Assembly: GCA_029946125.1 (NCBI GenBank)
Contig: JAQSDX010000001.1
Coordinates: 62,001 to 126,000, forward strand
DNA: 64,000 bases
Direction: 5' to 3'
From: Candidatus Methylobacter titanis
GTDB taxonomy: Bacteria; Pseudomonadota; Gammaproteobacteria; Methylococcales; Methylomonadaceae
Part shown: one piece after another, positions 44,922-53,645 of the stretch
Layout of the letters: the number at the start of each line of letters is the position of its first letter
Position numbering within the stretch: position 1 is the first letter of the stretch
Made by a program: the position numbers and the translations under genes
Notes under the pieces: generated by a model
Told to the model about the DNA's origin: nothing
What the model saw: the letters and a program-made list of their open reading frames with translations, nothing else
The model's database searches: none

Positions 44922-45751
44922 GCGGCAACAGCCAAGCGAAAGGCGAAGGGCGAAGGGCGAAGTACCCCGTTCTCATTGGCACATCAAGACTGAAAGCCGC
45001 GACCGGTTTTACGCTGATTGAAGTTTTAATCGCCATGACGCTATTAAGCATCATGGTGGTGTTATTGTTCAGCAGCTTGAGCATTTGCGCCAAAAGTTGG
45101 GAGCAGGGAGAAAACAAGATAGCCGAAGTGAATGAAGCCGCAGTCGTTTATCATTTTTTTCAGCGGCATTTATCCTCGGCCATTCCTTTATGGGACGATT
45201 TTACCGCCAGGGATGGGGGGTATGCCGCAAGTCGGCCGGGAGCCGGCGCGGCGATCCCTAGGGATGGTACGAATACCGCAAGCCAATCCGGAACTGGCGC
45301 TGCGACTGAAAACAAGGATAAAACGTTTTCTTTCCAGGGTAAAAAACAGTCCTTGCAGTTTGTCTCGGTTTTTCCCGCAAGTGCCAGGAGAACAGGTATG
45401 CAGCTGTTTTCAATAGAAACTCAGCAACAAGATGGCGAGCAGGATATTAAGGTGACGTTAACGCCATTTTATCCGGTGGCTGAGGGTGAAGAATGGAATC
45501 AAGAAGAGGTGGTTTTATTAAAACATATCAACAATTTCGAGTTGGCTTATTTTGGTGTTGATGATTCAGGCGAAGGGGCTTGGCAGGATGAATGGCTGGA
45601 AAAAGACGCTCAACCCCGATTGGTCAAAATCAGTATCAATACTGACAATGGCATTTATTGGCCGGACATGATCATCGCGCTTAAAGTGGCAGGCGCAGGC
45701 GTTGAAACCAATACGGAAAATGGTGCCGTATCGTCACCGGATAGCAATTGA
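44918..45751 (+). CDS. gspJ: Type II secretion pseudopilin GspJ
   Basis: A minor pseudopilin of 277 residues, long for the family (about 200). The leader of 30 residues (SGNSQAKGEGRRAK then PVLIGTSRLKAATG) precedes FTLIEVLIAMTLLSIMVVLL. Two sets of insertions explain the length: heptad repeat units in the leader and two tandem 51-bp repeats at residues 96-129 (TARDGGYAASRPGAGAA then IPRDGTNTASQSGTGAA). The rest shows the GspJ pattern, FSIETQQQDGEQDI and NNFELAYFG. Confidence 0.9.
   Translation: MSGNSQAKGEGRRAKYPVLIGTSRLKAATGFTLIEVLIAMTLLSIMVVLLFSSLSICAKSWEQGENKIAEVNEAAVVYHFFQRHLSSAIPLWDDFTARDGGYAASRPGAGAAIPRDGTNTASQSGTGAATENKDKTFSFQGKKQSLQFVSVFPASARRTGMQLFSIETQQQDGEQDIKVTLTPFYPVAEGEEWNQEEVVLLKHINNFELAYFGVDDSGEGAWQDEWLEKDAQPRLVKISINTDNGIYWPDMIIALKVAGAGVETNTENGAVSSPDSN
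44934..44960 (+). repeat. Heptad tandem repeat in gspJ leader
   Basis: Units AAGCGA (6 bp), AAGGCGA, AGGGCGA and AGGGCGA within the leader coding sequence. Confidence 0.75.
45203..45255 (+). repeat. 51-bp in-frame palindromic repeat, copy F1
   Basis: Sense copy in gspJ. Ends ACCGCC and GGCGAT, hairpin GTCGGC-CGGGA-GCCGGC pairing throughout with one G-T. Encodes TARDGGYAASRPGAGAA. Followed at exactly 51 bases by F2. Confidence 0.85.
45254..45306 (+). repeat. 51-bp in-frame palindromic repeat, copy F2
   Basis: Second, more diverged copy in gspJ, sharing two bases with F1. Hairpin GCCAAT-CCGGA-ACTGGC with one mismatch. Encodes IPRDGTNTASQSGTGAA. Confidence 0.8.
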
Positions 45752-46752
45752 TCAGGCAAAAGGGCTTCGCCCTGGTTCTGGTTTTATGGGTGTTGAGCCT
45801 GTTAACTATCATGGCCGGGAGTTTTGCTCTGAGTATGCGGCGGGAGGCGGCTATTGTGACTGGCAGCCGTACTAATGCTCAGGCTATGGCTGTTGCAGAA
45901 TCGGGGCTGGCGATTGCCGAGCTGATGTTATTGAATCCCGATCAGCGTCAACGTTGGCATACCGACGGCAGTATTTACCAAATTGATTATGCAGAGTCTG
46001 CAGTCAGAATTCGGTTGTTAGCTGAGACCGGTAAGGTGGATATAAACAGCGCGGATCAGATACTGCTGCAAGGGCTTATAGCTTACGCACCGGTGGAGAC
46101 TGAGGCACAAACCAAGCTGGTCAATTCGATTCTCGATTGGCGTGATGCGGATGATCTGGTGCGCATAGAGGGCGCGGAGAAAAAAGAATATAAAGAGGCG
46201 GGATTAAGTTACCAGCCTCGCAACCAGCCGTTTCAGTCCATTGAGGAATTACAGCTGGTATTGGGCATGGATGAACAGGTCTACCATTGGCTTGAAAGCT
46301 TGGTCACGGTTTACTCGGGACAGGCTAAGGTTGATTTGACTCTGGCAGCCAAAGACGTTTTGCAGGTGTTGCCGGAAGTAGATTCCGGGTTAATAGAGGG
46401 GTATATTGCAGCCAGGCGGGAAAACGCGATAAACCGCTTACCGGCCCCGGCAGTTCCGTTAGCCTCTAATCTAGGTATGGCATCCGGGCAAACGGGTCAG
46501 AGCATGCCGGTAACAGCGGTTAATGACGGGGCAGAACAAAAAGGTGCGATTACGGTTGTTACCGAAGCGCGGTTGAATGATGGTACAACGGCCGTCATCA
46601 GGGCGCTGATAAAAAAATCCGATAGTCAGGTGTCGACACCTTTTCAGGTTTTAAAATGGCAGCGCAATGCCGATGGCTATGGTTCATTATTTACAGACGA
46701 AAAAGATGATTTACTAGTGGGACAGTATGGCGAACCTGAATTCAACAATTAA
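45748..46752 (+). CDS. gspK: Type II secretion pseudopilin GspK
   Basis: A 334-residue GspK with leader IRQKG, then FALVLVLWVLSLLTIMAGSF; position +5 is not Glu, as is usual for GspK. The conserved EAAIVTGSRTNAQAMAVAESG and the SAM-like domain motif VDINSADQ and ILDWRDADD are present. It starts at TTG overlapping the gspJ stop, and overlaps gspL by 26 bases. Confidence 0.92.
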   Translation: MIRQKGFALVLVLWVLSLLTIMAGSFALSMRREAAIVTGSRTNAQAMAVAESGLAIAELMLLNPDQRQRWHTDGSIYQIDYAESAVRIRLLAETGKVDINSADQILLQGLIAYAPVETEAQTKLVNSILDWRDADDLVRIEGAEKKEYKEAGLSYQPRNQPFQSIEELQLVLGMDEQVYHWLESLVTVYSGQAKVDLTLAAKDVLQVLPEVDSGLIEGYIAARRENAINRLPAPAVPLASNLGMASGQTGQSMPVTAVNDGAEQKGAITVVTEARLNDGTTAVIRALIKKSDSQVSTPFQVLKWQRNADGYGSLFTDEKDDLLVGQYGEPEFNN

Positions 46753-47857
46753 TCTGGATGTTAAAAAGTTCTTCCGCTGGTGGCTGCGCGAACTTGACTT
46801 TTTGGTGCCGGAAAAAATCAGGCAGCTGGTTAATGAGAAGCAGGGTTGCATTATCGTTCGTCCCGAAGACAATCAGTTAGCGCTGACTTATGTGGCGAAC
46901 GGACTAGCCGAGCCTCTGGCAATACTGGAGCGCAATGCATCGGGTATAGCGCAATATAAAGCCTTGCTGGCCAAAGATGGAAGACTGGCTAAAACGGATT
47001 TAATACTCCGGCTAACGGGGCAAGAAGCCATTCAAAAGGAGCTTGTCCTGCCTGCTGCGGTTAAAGAAAATCTATCCCAGGTTGTCACCTATGAACTTGA
47101 TCGCTACACTCCGTTTAAGGCGGAACAGGTTTATTTTTCGGTTAAGCAGCTGGAAGCTGAGCATGAACCCGGGCAAATCCGAGTCATGCTGGTGTTAACG
47201 CCCCGAGAAACGCTTGACGCGTTGTATGAAGACATCAAGGCCATGGGCATGTCACCGTTATTCGTTGATTATGAAGCCACGCCCAATGATCTTGAGCAGC
47301 GCTATGATGCCTATAATTTATTACCTGAACATCTACGGGAAAAAACCGCCAATACGCCGCGCCTGATTTATACGGCGCTGAGTACGGCGGTATTTTTACT
47401 GTTGGTTGCAGTGCTGGTGTTGCCGGTCTGGTTTGAATATCGGACAGTCAACGCGTTGCAGGAAAAAATCGATACCCTGGAAAAAGATGCCAAGGAGGTT
47501 AAGGCTTTGCAGCTGGAGATCGATGCGATGATAGACGAAACGCGACTATTGATAGCAGAGAAAAGTGCGGCTCCGACGGTCGTCGATATGTTGAATAGCT
47601 TAAGCACGATCATGAAAGACGATACCTGGTTGTCCTATGCGCAATACTCGGACGGGAATCTGCAAATACAGGGCGAGTCTCCGGCGGCTTCAGCATTGAT
47701 CGGTGTTCTGGAAGACTCTGAATTGTTTGTCAATGCCCGGTTCGTCTCACCGGTCACGCAGGATAAAATCAGCAAGCAGGAGCGCTTCCAGATTACCGTT
47801 GACGTTAGCCCTGCCATTGCGACTGCACCCACACAGTCGAACGGGAGGCGCAAGTGA
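46727..47857 (+). CDS. gspL: Type II secretion protein GspL
   Basis: A 376-residue protein with a cytoplasmic actin-like domain (ending TYELDRYTPFKAEQVYFSV), a membrane segment near residue 220 (LIYTALSTAVFLLLVAVLVLP) and a periplasmic coiled-coil and ferredoxin-like domain. This is the GspL/PilN-type layout, linking GspE to the inner-membrane platform. It overlaps gspM by 4 bases. Confidence 0.88.
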   Translation: MANLNSTINLDVKKFFRWWLRELDFLVPEKIRQLVNEKQGCIIVRPEDNQLALTYVANGLAEPLAILERNASGIAQYKALLAKDGRLAKTDLILRLTGQEAIQKELVLPAAVKENLSQVVTYELDRYTPFKAEQVYFSVKQLEAEHEPGQIRVMLVLTPRETLDALYEDIKAMGMSPLFVDYEATPNDLEQRYDAYNLLPEHLREKTANTPRLIYTALSTAVFLLLVAVLVLPVWFEYRTVNALQEKIDTLEKDAKEVKALQLEIDAMIDETRLLIAEKSAAPTVVDMLNSLSTIMKDDTWLSYAQYSDGNLQIQGESPAASALIGVLEDSELFVNARFVSPVTQDKISKQERFQITVDVSPAIATAPTQSNGRRK

Positions 47858-48438
47858 ATAAGATCAGTAGTCAGCAAATGCAGCGATGGTTAGCAGTAGG
47901 CCTGCTGGTTGCAGCAATACTGATAGTCGGTTTTGTTGTTATTGTGCCGGTGGTTAACAAAGGTTTGGAGCTGCGCGAGTCCAAAAATAATCTTGTTTTC
48001 AGGCTACAGCAATATGAGCGGATCTTGGCAGGAAAAGATGCCGTCATTGCAAACATGAATGCGATAAAAGAGCAGTATCAACAGCGCGGGCTTTTGAACA
48101 GGCAGGGTACTGGCGCTTTAGCCTCTGCCGAGGTTCAGGAGTTCATTAAAAAAACGATTGTGGAGGCAGGCGGACAATTGAGCAGCACCCAGGCGCTACC
48201 TGTCAGCACCAAAAATGAATTTAACCGGATAACCGTCAGCGTAAGAATGACGGGTAATAGCGAAGTGTTGCGGGCGGTACTGTATAAGATAGAAACATCA
48301 ACCCCGCTGATTATTATTAATCAGCTCGATATAAGGCCGATGCGCGGCGTAAGAAGCAGGACAACGCGACAGATTGAACCGAGTAACGAATTAAATATAA
48401 ATTTTCAGGCCGTTAGTTTTATGAGAAAGCAATCGTAA
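47854..48438 (+). CDS. gspM: Type II secretion protein GspM
   Basis: A 194-residue GspM-type protein with one N-terminal membrane segment (WLAVGLLVAAILIVGFVVIV) and a periplasmic domain (ITVSVRMTGNSEVLRAVLYK). It starts at GTG overlapping the gspL stop. It partners GspL. Confidence 0.85.
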   Translation: MNKISSQQMQRWLAVGLLVAAILIVGFVVIVPVVNKGLELRESKNNLVFRLQQYERILAGKDAVIANMNAIKEQYQQRGLLNRQGTGALASAEVQEFIKKTIVEAGGQLSSTQALPVSTKNEFNRITVSVRMTGNSEVLRAVLYKIETSTPLIIINQLDIRPMRGVRSRTTRQIEPSNELNINFQAVSFMRKQS

Positions 48439-49073
48439 TGAATACAAAACTCATAAAATTGCTGGTATCTACCTGCATCAGCCTGTGCTTGATTATTGTC
48501 GGGGAGTGGTTGTATGCAAGCTATATGCGGCACCGTTTGTTAACGTCAATAAGCTCGGAAAAACGGCAAGATTACAAAACAGATGAGTTACCCGCAATAG
48601 AACTGAAAAAACTATCGGAAGATAGTTATGTCGACCTGGTTGCCAGGCCGTTATTTATTAAAGGCAGAAAACCTGTAGATGAGCCGAGTTCTGAGGCAGA
48701 GCAAGCGGCCGCTAAATCGGAAAGTTTTGATTGGGAGCTGACCGGCGTTTACGGTACTCAAAAAAATGTATCGGGACTCTTTAGCCGGTCTAAAGCAAAA
48801 GTTGCCAAAGACAACTTTCGAAAAATAACCGTAGGGGATGAGGTTGACGGATGGAAACTGACCGAAATAAATAAGGACAGAGCCATGCTCAAACAAGGCG
48901 ATAAAGAGAAAGAACTGCTGCTTCGAAAACCAAAATTAAAAGCATTGCCACAAAGGATAAATGGCGCAATACCGGCTACACCGGCTCCTGCACCGTCGCC
49001 TTTTTCTACTCCACCCGTTGCGCCTGAACCTGCTGAAAATACCAACGAAAGCTCACCCGAGAATCAAGAATAA
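48438..49073 (+). CDS. GspC/GspN-like type II secretion protein
   Basis: A 211-residue protein with an N-terminal membrane segment (LLVSTCISLCLIIVGEWLYA) and a periplasmic domain resembling the GspC homology region (ELTGVYGTQKNVSGLFSR, ITVGDEVDGWKLTEI). The C-terminal tail is Pro-rich (about 175-211). GspC links the inner-membrane platform to the GspD secretin. It overlaps its neighbours by one base each. Confidence 0.75.
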   Translation: MNTKLIKLLVSTCISLCLIIVGEWLYASYMRHRLLTSISSEKRQDYKTDELPAIELKKLSEDSYVDLVARPLFIKGRKPVDEPSSEAEQAAAKSESFDWELTGVYGTQKNVSGLFSRSKAKVAKDNFRKITVGDEVDGWKLTEINKDRAMLKQGDKEKELLLRKPKLKALPQRINGAIPATPAPAPSPFSTPPVAPEPAENTNESSPENQE

Positions 49074-51223
49074 TGACTAATGTAAAAAAAATATCAACAG
49101 CATCTTGCTTCGTGATCATGGGTTTAACACTATCAAGTTGTGAATTACTCGGCCCGAAGCAGGTCGCTAAATTACCGTTGACACCGGTGAAAACCGAGCA
49201 AACCGATGTGATTTATAAAGAGCTGCAAAACAAAGCATCGGTTACTGAAACAGCGCAGGCCAAGCCTGAATTGTTTCCCGGTACCAGCCGGTTTGTACCG
49301 GACACGACCCTGCAGCATAGAAACACAAAACGAGGCGGCGAAGGCACCTACAGCCTGAATTTTGATGAAGCGGATCTTGGTGAAGTGGCCAAAGTTATCT
49401 TAAGCGATATACTCGGACAAAACTATGTGCTCAGCCCCAAAGTGGCAGGCAAAGTCACTTTGCAAACCACCGACCCTTTAAGTAAAGACGAGCTAATTCC
49501 TACGCTTGAAATGCTGTTGCGCATGAACAATGCGGTGCTGATTAAAGATGCCAGTATTTACCATATCGAACCTGATAGCGAAGCCTTGTATAGTTCCAGC
49601 TTTTCGGCTCCCGGTGCAGCTGGCAGGACAGGCTTTCAAATCAGAGTTATCCCGATCAGAAATGTCGCCGTACAAGACCTTATCGATGTGATCAAACCGC
49701 TGGTGCAGGAAAAGACCATACTCAATGTTGATGGCGCCCGCAATATCATGATCGCTTCCGGCACTCCGGATGAACTGGCGCGGGTCATGGATATGGTCAG
49801 CACCTTTGATATCGATGTGTTGAAGGCGCGGTCTTTCGGTCTGTTTCCGTTGACGCATGTTGATGCGGAAACCATTATTAAAGAATTGGAAGAGGTGTTT
49901 AACAAAAAAGCCAAAGGGGATGAGACTAGCTTTTTTCGCTTTATTCCTATCGAACGTTTGAATGCGGTCATGGCGATCACTCATCAGGCGCGGTATTTAA
50001 AGGATATTGAAAGCTGGGTCCTCAGGCTGGATCGTGCCAATACCGCTTCCGGCGGTGGTGTTAATGTCTATAAGGTTCAGCATGTTGATGCCGTGGAACT
50101 GGCAGATACCTTAAATGAAATTTTTGCCGGTGCGCAAAAAAAGGATAAATCGGCGAAAGTTGCACCGGGAACAAAAGCCGTTGAAATAACCACAAAAAAA
50201 CAAACGGATACCAAAAAAACAAGCGCCGGTAATACCGAAACCGGAGACGCTAAGGTATCTGATGTCGGCGAGGTCAGAATAATTGCCGATGAAGCCAATA
50301 ACTCGGTCATTATTGTTGCCACCGCTCAGGAGTATGAAGTGATCAGGCCGGTTATCAATCAGCTGGATTCGATGCCGTTACAGGTGTTGATTGATGCGAC
50401 CATAGCCGAGGTGACCCTAACGGATAACCTGGTATACGGCATCCAGTGGTTTCTTAAAGAAGGCAGTTCGGGTGTCGGCAGTGGCTTAGGGAAGGCTTCA
50501 CTTAGCGATCTTGCCGTTGCAGGTGCTGCGGCCTCTGCCACAGGCGGACTGAGCCTATTGTATAACTCGGGCTCCATTAAGGCCTTATTAAGCGCCGAAG
50601 CCACCGATGGCAATGTCAATGTCATTTCCTCGCCGTCGCTGATGGTGTTGAATAATCAGGAAGCCTCGATACAGGTCGGTGAAGAAATACCGTTAAGAAC
50701 CTCCCAGTCGACCAATGTCACTAATGTCGGCGGAACCGATTCGACTCAAACGTCAGGCGGACTGGTAACCAGTGGCATACAGCAGCGTAAAACCGGGGTT
50801 AAATTAACGGTTAAACCCAGAGTTAACGCCAATGGTTTAGTCATTATGGATATTGAGCAAAGCGTTGAAAATGCACAACAAACCAAAACCAGCGGAATCG
50901 ATTCTCCCTCCATACAAACCCGGGAAATCTCCAGTTCCGTTGCGGTACAAAGCGGCGAAACTATTGTTCTTGGTGGGTTAATTAAGGATGACGACACTGA
51001 TAATAAAGCCGGCATACCTTTTTTACATGAGTTGCCATTGATAGGGGCATTGTTTGGCAATACCACTAAAAACAAGATCAAAACTGAATTAGTGGTATTG
51101 ATTACTCCGCGCGTGGTCGGTACCCGCCAGGATGCCCGGCTGATTACCGACGAATTCAAGCGCAAATTAACCGGAATTTATGAGGATAAAGCCGTTGTTT
51201 CGGGAGCTTCAGCAGCAGAATAG
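49073..51223 (+). CDS. gspD: Type II secretion secretin GspD
   Basis: The outer-membrane secretin, 716 residues. A lipoprotein-type signal (LSSC at about 22) suggests lipid anchoring. The N0-N3 domains (SLNFDEADLGEVAKVILSDI; PIRNVAVQDLIDVIKPL) come before the secretin domain, with EVTLTDNLVYGIQWF, VISSPSLMVLNNQEASIQVG and LVVLITPRVV. Between them is a Lys/Thr-rich linker (about 370-395). It ends the operon; no GspO peptidase is in the window. Confidence 0.94.
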   Translation: MTNVKKISTASCFVIMGLTLSSCELLGPKQVAKLPLTPVKTEQTDVIYKELQNKASVTETAQAKPELFPGTSRFVPDTTLQHRNTKRGGEGTYSLNFDEADLGEVAKVILSDILGQNYVLSPKVAGKVTLQTTDPLSKDELIPTLEMLLRMNNAVLIKDASIYHIEPDSEALYSSSFSAPGAAGRTGFQIRVIPIRNVAVQDLIDVIKPLVQEKTILNVDGARNIMIASGTPDELARVMDMVSTFDIDVLKARSFGLFPLTHVDAETIIKELEEVFNKKAKGDETSFFRFIPIERLNAVMAITHQARYLKDIESWVLRLDRANTASGGGVNVYKVQHVDAVELADTLNEIFAGAQKKDKSAKVAPGTKAVEITTKKQTDTKKTSAGNTETGDAKVSDVGEVRIIADEANNSVIIVATAQEYEVIRPVINQLDSMPLQVLIDATIAEVTLTDNLVYGIQWFLKEGSSGVGSGLGKASLSDLAVAGAAASATGGLSLLYNSGSIKALLSAEATDGNVNVISSPSLMVLNNQEASIQVGEEIPLRTSQSTNVTNVGGTDSTQTSGGLVTSGIQQRKTGVKLTVKPRVNANGLVIMDIEQSVENAQQTKTSGIDSPSIQTREISSSVAVQSGETIVLGGLIKDDDTDNKAGIPFLHELPLIGALFGNTTKNKIKTELVVLITPRVVGTRQDARLITDEFKRKLTGIYEDKAVVSGASAAE

Positions 51224-51317
51224 TTGGAAGGGCAGGAATGAGGATGGACAGAAAGTTTGCCTAAAGCGGCTGCTTTTGTGTCCCGCTAAACGCCATCCAT
51301 GGCATTATGGCGGAGCA

Positions 51318-51345
51318 CAAGCCGGGGCATTGTTGCCTCGGCTTG
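51318..51345. terminator. Hairpin between gspD and rpiA
   Basis: A 12-bp stem with one G-T pair (CAAGCCGGGGCA-TTGT-TGCCTCGGCTTG) lies between the convergent gspD and rpiA genes. There is no T-run. Confidence 0.5.
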
Positions 51346-51354
51346 CCGACTATT

Positions 51355-52008
51355 TTAAAGCGTAGTGACTTCATTACCTTTGCCGATTAACACCACATCG
51401 GCAGGACGCATCGCAAAAATACCGACGGTAACTACGCCGGTAATGTTGTTAATGATTTGTTCCAGTTTGATCGGATCGACAATATTCATATTATGCACAT
51501 CGAGAATTTCGTTGTGATTATCGGTAATAAAATTTTCCCGCCACACCGGTTGACCGCCTAATTTAACCAGTTCTCTGGCAACATAACTTCTGGCCATCGG
51601 AATGACTTCAACCGGCAGTGGAAAGGCACCCAGCACATCGACACATTTGCTTTCATCAGCAATACAGACGAATTTCTTGCTGGCCGCGGCAATAATCTTT
51701 TCGCGAGTCAATGCGCCGCCGCCGCCTTTAATCAGGTATTTGTGCGGATTGACCTCGTCGGCTCCGTCCACATACACATCCAGCGTACCCACTGCATTTA
51801 AATCAAATACCGGAATACCGATTTTTTTTAAGCGTTCGGTACTCGAGATTGAACTGGAAACGGCTCCCTCAATATCGGCCTTAAAATCGGCCAAACAATC
51901 AATGAAGTGATTAACGGTAGAACCCGTGCCTACGCCGACGATGGCAACGTCTTTAATATAGAGTAAAGCGGCTTGAGCCACTTTTTGTTTTAATTCATCT
52001 TGAGTCAT
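51355..52008 (-). CDS. rpiA: Ribose-5-phosphate isomerase A
   Basis: RpiA interconverts ribose-5-phosphate and ribulose-5-phosphate. The 217-residue protein has [13 protein letters not shown], the catalytic region [25 protein letters not shown], and [19 protein letters not shown], all expected. It is convergent with gspD. Confidence 0.96.
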   Translation of the reverse strand: MTQDELKQKVAQAALLYIKDVAIVGVGTGSTVNHFIDCLADFKADIEGAVSSSISSTERLKKIGIPVFDLNAVGTLDVYVDGADEVNPHKYLIKGGGGALTREKIIAAASKKFVCIADESKCVDVLGAFPLPVEVIPMARSYVARELVKLGGQPVWRENFITDNHNEILDVHNMNIVDPIKLEQIINNITGVVTVGIFAMRPADVVLIGKGNEVTTL

Positions 52009-52228
52009 AAGGCTATCCTGATTTTGGTTAAGGGTAATAAAGTGTGTGTGATAATACCGCAGATAGCGTTATCCAGAAAAATTTTGTTCTCTCGTAGCTG
52101 TTCCTGGCAGAAAGGCATCGCCTTTCGCCAAGAACGTTTTTTTGATTCAAAGTTCAGGGTATGGAGTGGTGGTTATCACCGCAGCTTGGAGTGCCTAGCT
52201 ATACGGCAAACAGTCCCGAATAAGGCCA

Positions 52229-52753
52229 TTAACGCCAACTCAGATCCGAAATGGCATCCATAACTAACCCCGTTCCAATCGTGATTAACAAAATGTCGTC
52301 CGCCACCCGCACATAACGGTGCCTGGGCGGAGGCGGCCCCAACTGCATAAGGATTGTCGGCGGCAGGTCGTAGTAAATGACGTTACGCGGTAGCTGTCGA
52401 CCTACAGCCCACTGTTTTGCCTGTCCGGGGGGCATGCAACCGTTGTGTTTCTTGGCAAGCCCTGGCGGACAGCGACCGCTACGGAACTGTTCCGCATAAT
52501 AGTCATGAATCACGGCTCGGTGCCGGTCACCAAAATAGTGCTGATCTCTAAAGCCATTTGAGCCTTTTTTAGAAAATGACCGGTCATCGTGACCTCGATC
52601 AGAGCTACGTTTTTGACTTTCTTGCCGCTGATGTTTGTCGGCTTTACCATGATCGCCCCGTGAAGGCTTGTCGGCAAGAGCTGAGCCGGTCGCTAACATT
52701 GCCGCGATAACAAAGGCGATGGTTTGACCTGTTTTTAAAGTAAATTGCTGCAT
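52229..52753 (-). CDS. RcnB-like exported protein
   Basis: A 174-residue protein with a signal peptide (GQTIAFVIAAMLATGSALA), a charged His- and Lys-rich linker (about 29-75), a CPPGLAKKHNGCMPPGQAKQ segment and a C-terminal RcnB-like domain (YVRVADDILLITIGTG). RcnB proteins act in periplasmic nickel/cobalt tolerance; this member may only share the fold. The gap to rpiA (52009-52228) shows a hairpin at about 52110-52138 but no gene. Confidence 0.7.
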   Translation of the reverse strand: MQQFTLKTGQTIAFVIAAMLATGSALADKPSRGDHGKADKHQRQESQKRSSDRGHDDRSFSKKGSNGFRDQHYFGDRHRAVIHDYYAEQFRSGRCPPGLAKKHNGCMPPGQAKQWAVGRQLPRNVIYYDLPPTILMQLGPPPPRHRYVRVADDILLITIGTGLVMDAISDLSWR

Positions 52754-52850
52754 AGTTTATTTCCAAATAATAAAGTTAACATTCACTCACTGGCCTGTTT
52801 GCATGCAATGCGCATACGCATTAATGTCTGCCATGGCATTGTTGCCCAAC

Positions 52851-53534
52851 TTAAGCCGGAGTATCCGATTCTAAGGTAGCCGGTTTTTTATAGTTTTCGA
52901 CAAAAGCGTTTAATCCTTTTTGTACTAGCTCATAAGTCGCATCAATATTACTGCCGATATTGCCTTCTTTTAATACGTTAAGACCTTCTAAAATATCTCG
53001 AGCTTCTTTAAAGCCTTTATCAATCCCGCCGCCAATTAACGCGGTAAATGAGTGCAGGGCATCTTCAGTGCTTTGTTCGGGATGATTAGCCTGATACCGA
53101 TCAAAAAAAGCCGTACTCAGTTGGACAATTCGATCGGCAGTGGCTTGCGGCGATACATCGAGACCCGAAGCATACGATTTTTGAATGGCATTAGTACCCA
53201 GTTCACCGGCTAAAGCTTTATTAACACCCTCTAGTGCAGTCTTGAATAATAAGGCTGCCGGATTATTACCGGCGCTCAGGCTCACCTCCATAGATGCCTG
53301 CAAGATACTCTGATTTAATTGTTTTTTGGCTGTTACTGCTGCCGAATCCTGCACACTATCGGCTTTTTTTGCCTGCGCCTGTGGCGATACCTGCATGCCG
53401 AAAGGCGTGCGATCCTGTACCGCTTCATTTTTTTTCTCGTGCGCTTGTTCAGATACTCGCGTACCGAAAGAGGCATTTGCCAGCTTGGGTGTTTTCGCTG
53501 AGTAGTTTAACGGTTGTTCTGATTTAATTTCCAT
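52851..53534 (-). CDS. DUF5610 domain protein
   Basis: A 227-residue protein. The start at 53534 follows an AGGAG site; a longer frame begins at 53552. An N-terminal tandem repeat of about 23 residues (FGTRVSEQAHEKKNEAVQD, FGMQVSPQAQAKKADSVQD) precedes the DUF5610 domain (about 80-220; VSPQATADRIVQLSTAFFD, HSFTALIGGGIDKGFKEAR). The domain is of unknown function. No signal peptide seen. Confidence 0.78.
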   Translation of the reverse strand: MEIKSEQPLNYSAKTPKLANASFGTRVSEQAHEKKNEAVQDRTPFGMQVSPQAQAKKADSVQDSAAVTAKKQLNQSILQASMEVSLSAGNNPAALLFKTALEGVNKALAGELGTNAIQKSYASGLDVSPQATADRIVQLSTAFFDRYQANHPEQSTEDALHSFTALIGGGIDKGFKEARDILEGLNVLKEGNIGSNIDATYELVQKGLNAFVENYKKPATLESDTPA

Positions 53535-53645
53535 GAACAGGCTCCTAATCAAATATGAGTTCTAAAGTTATAGGTATTTAGTTTTTTGTCAAAAGAAACT
53601 AAGCTCTAACAGCTGGTTAGCGGCTGTTAACGTTCGGACTTTAAA

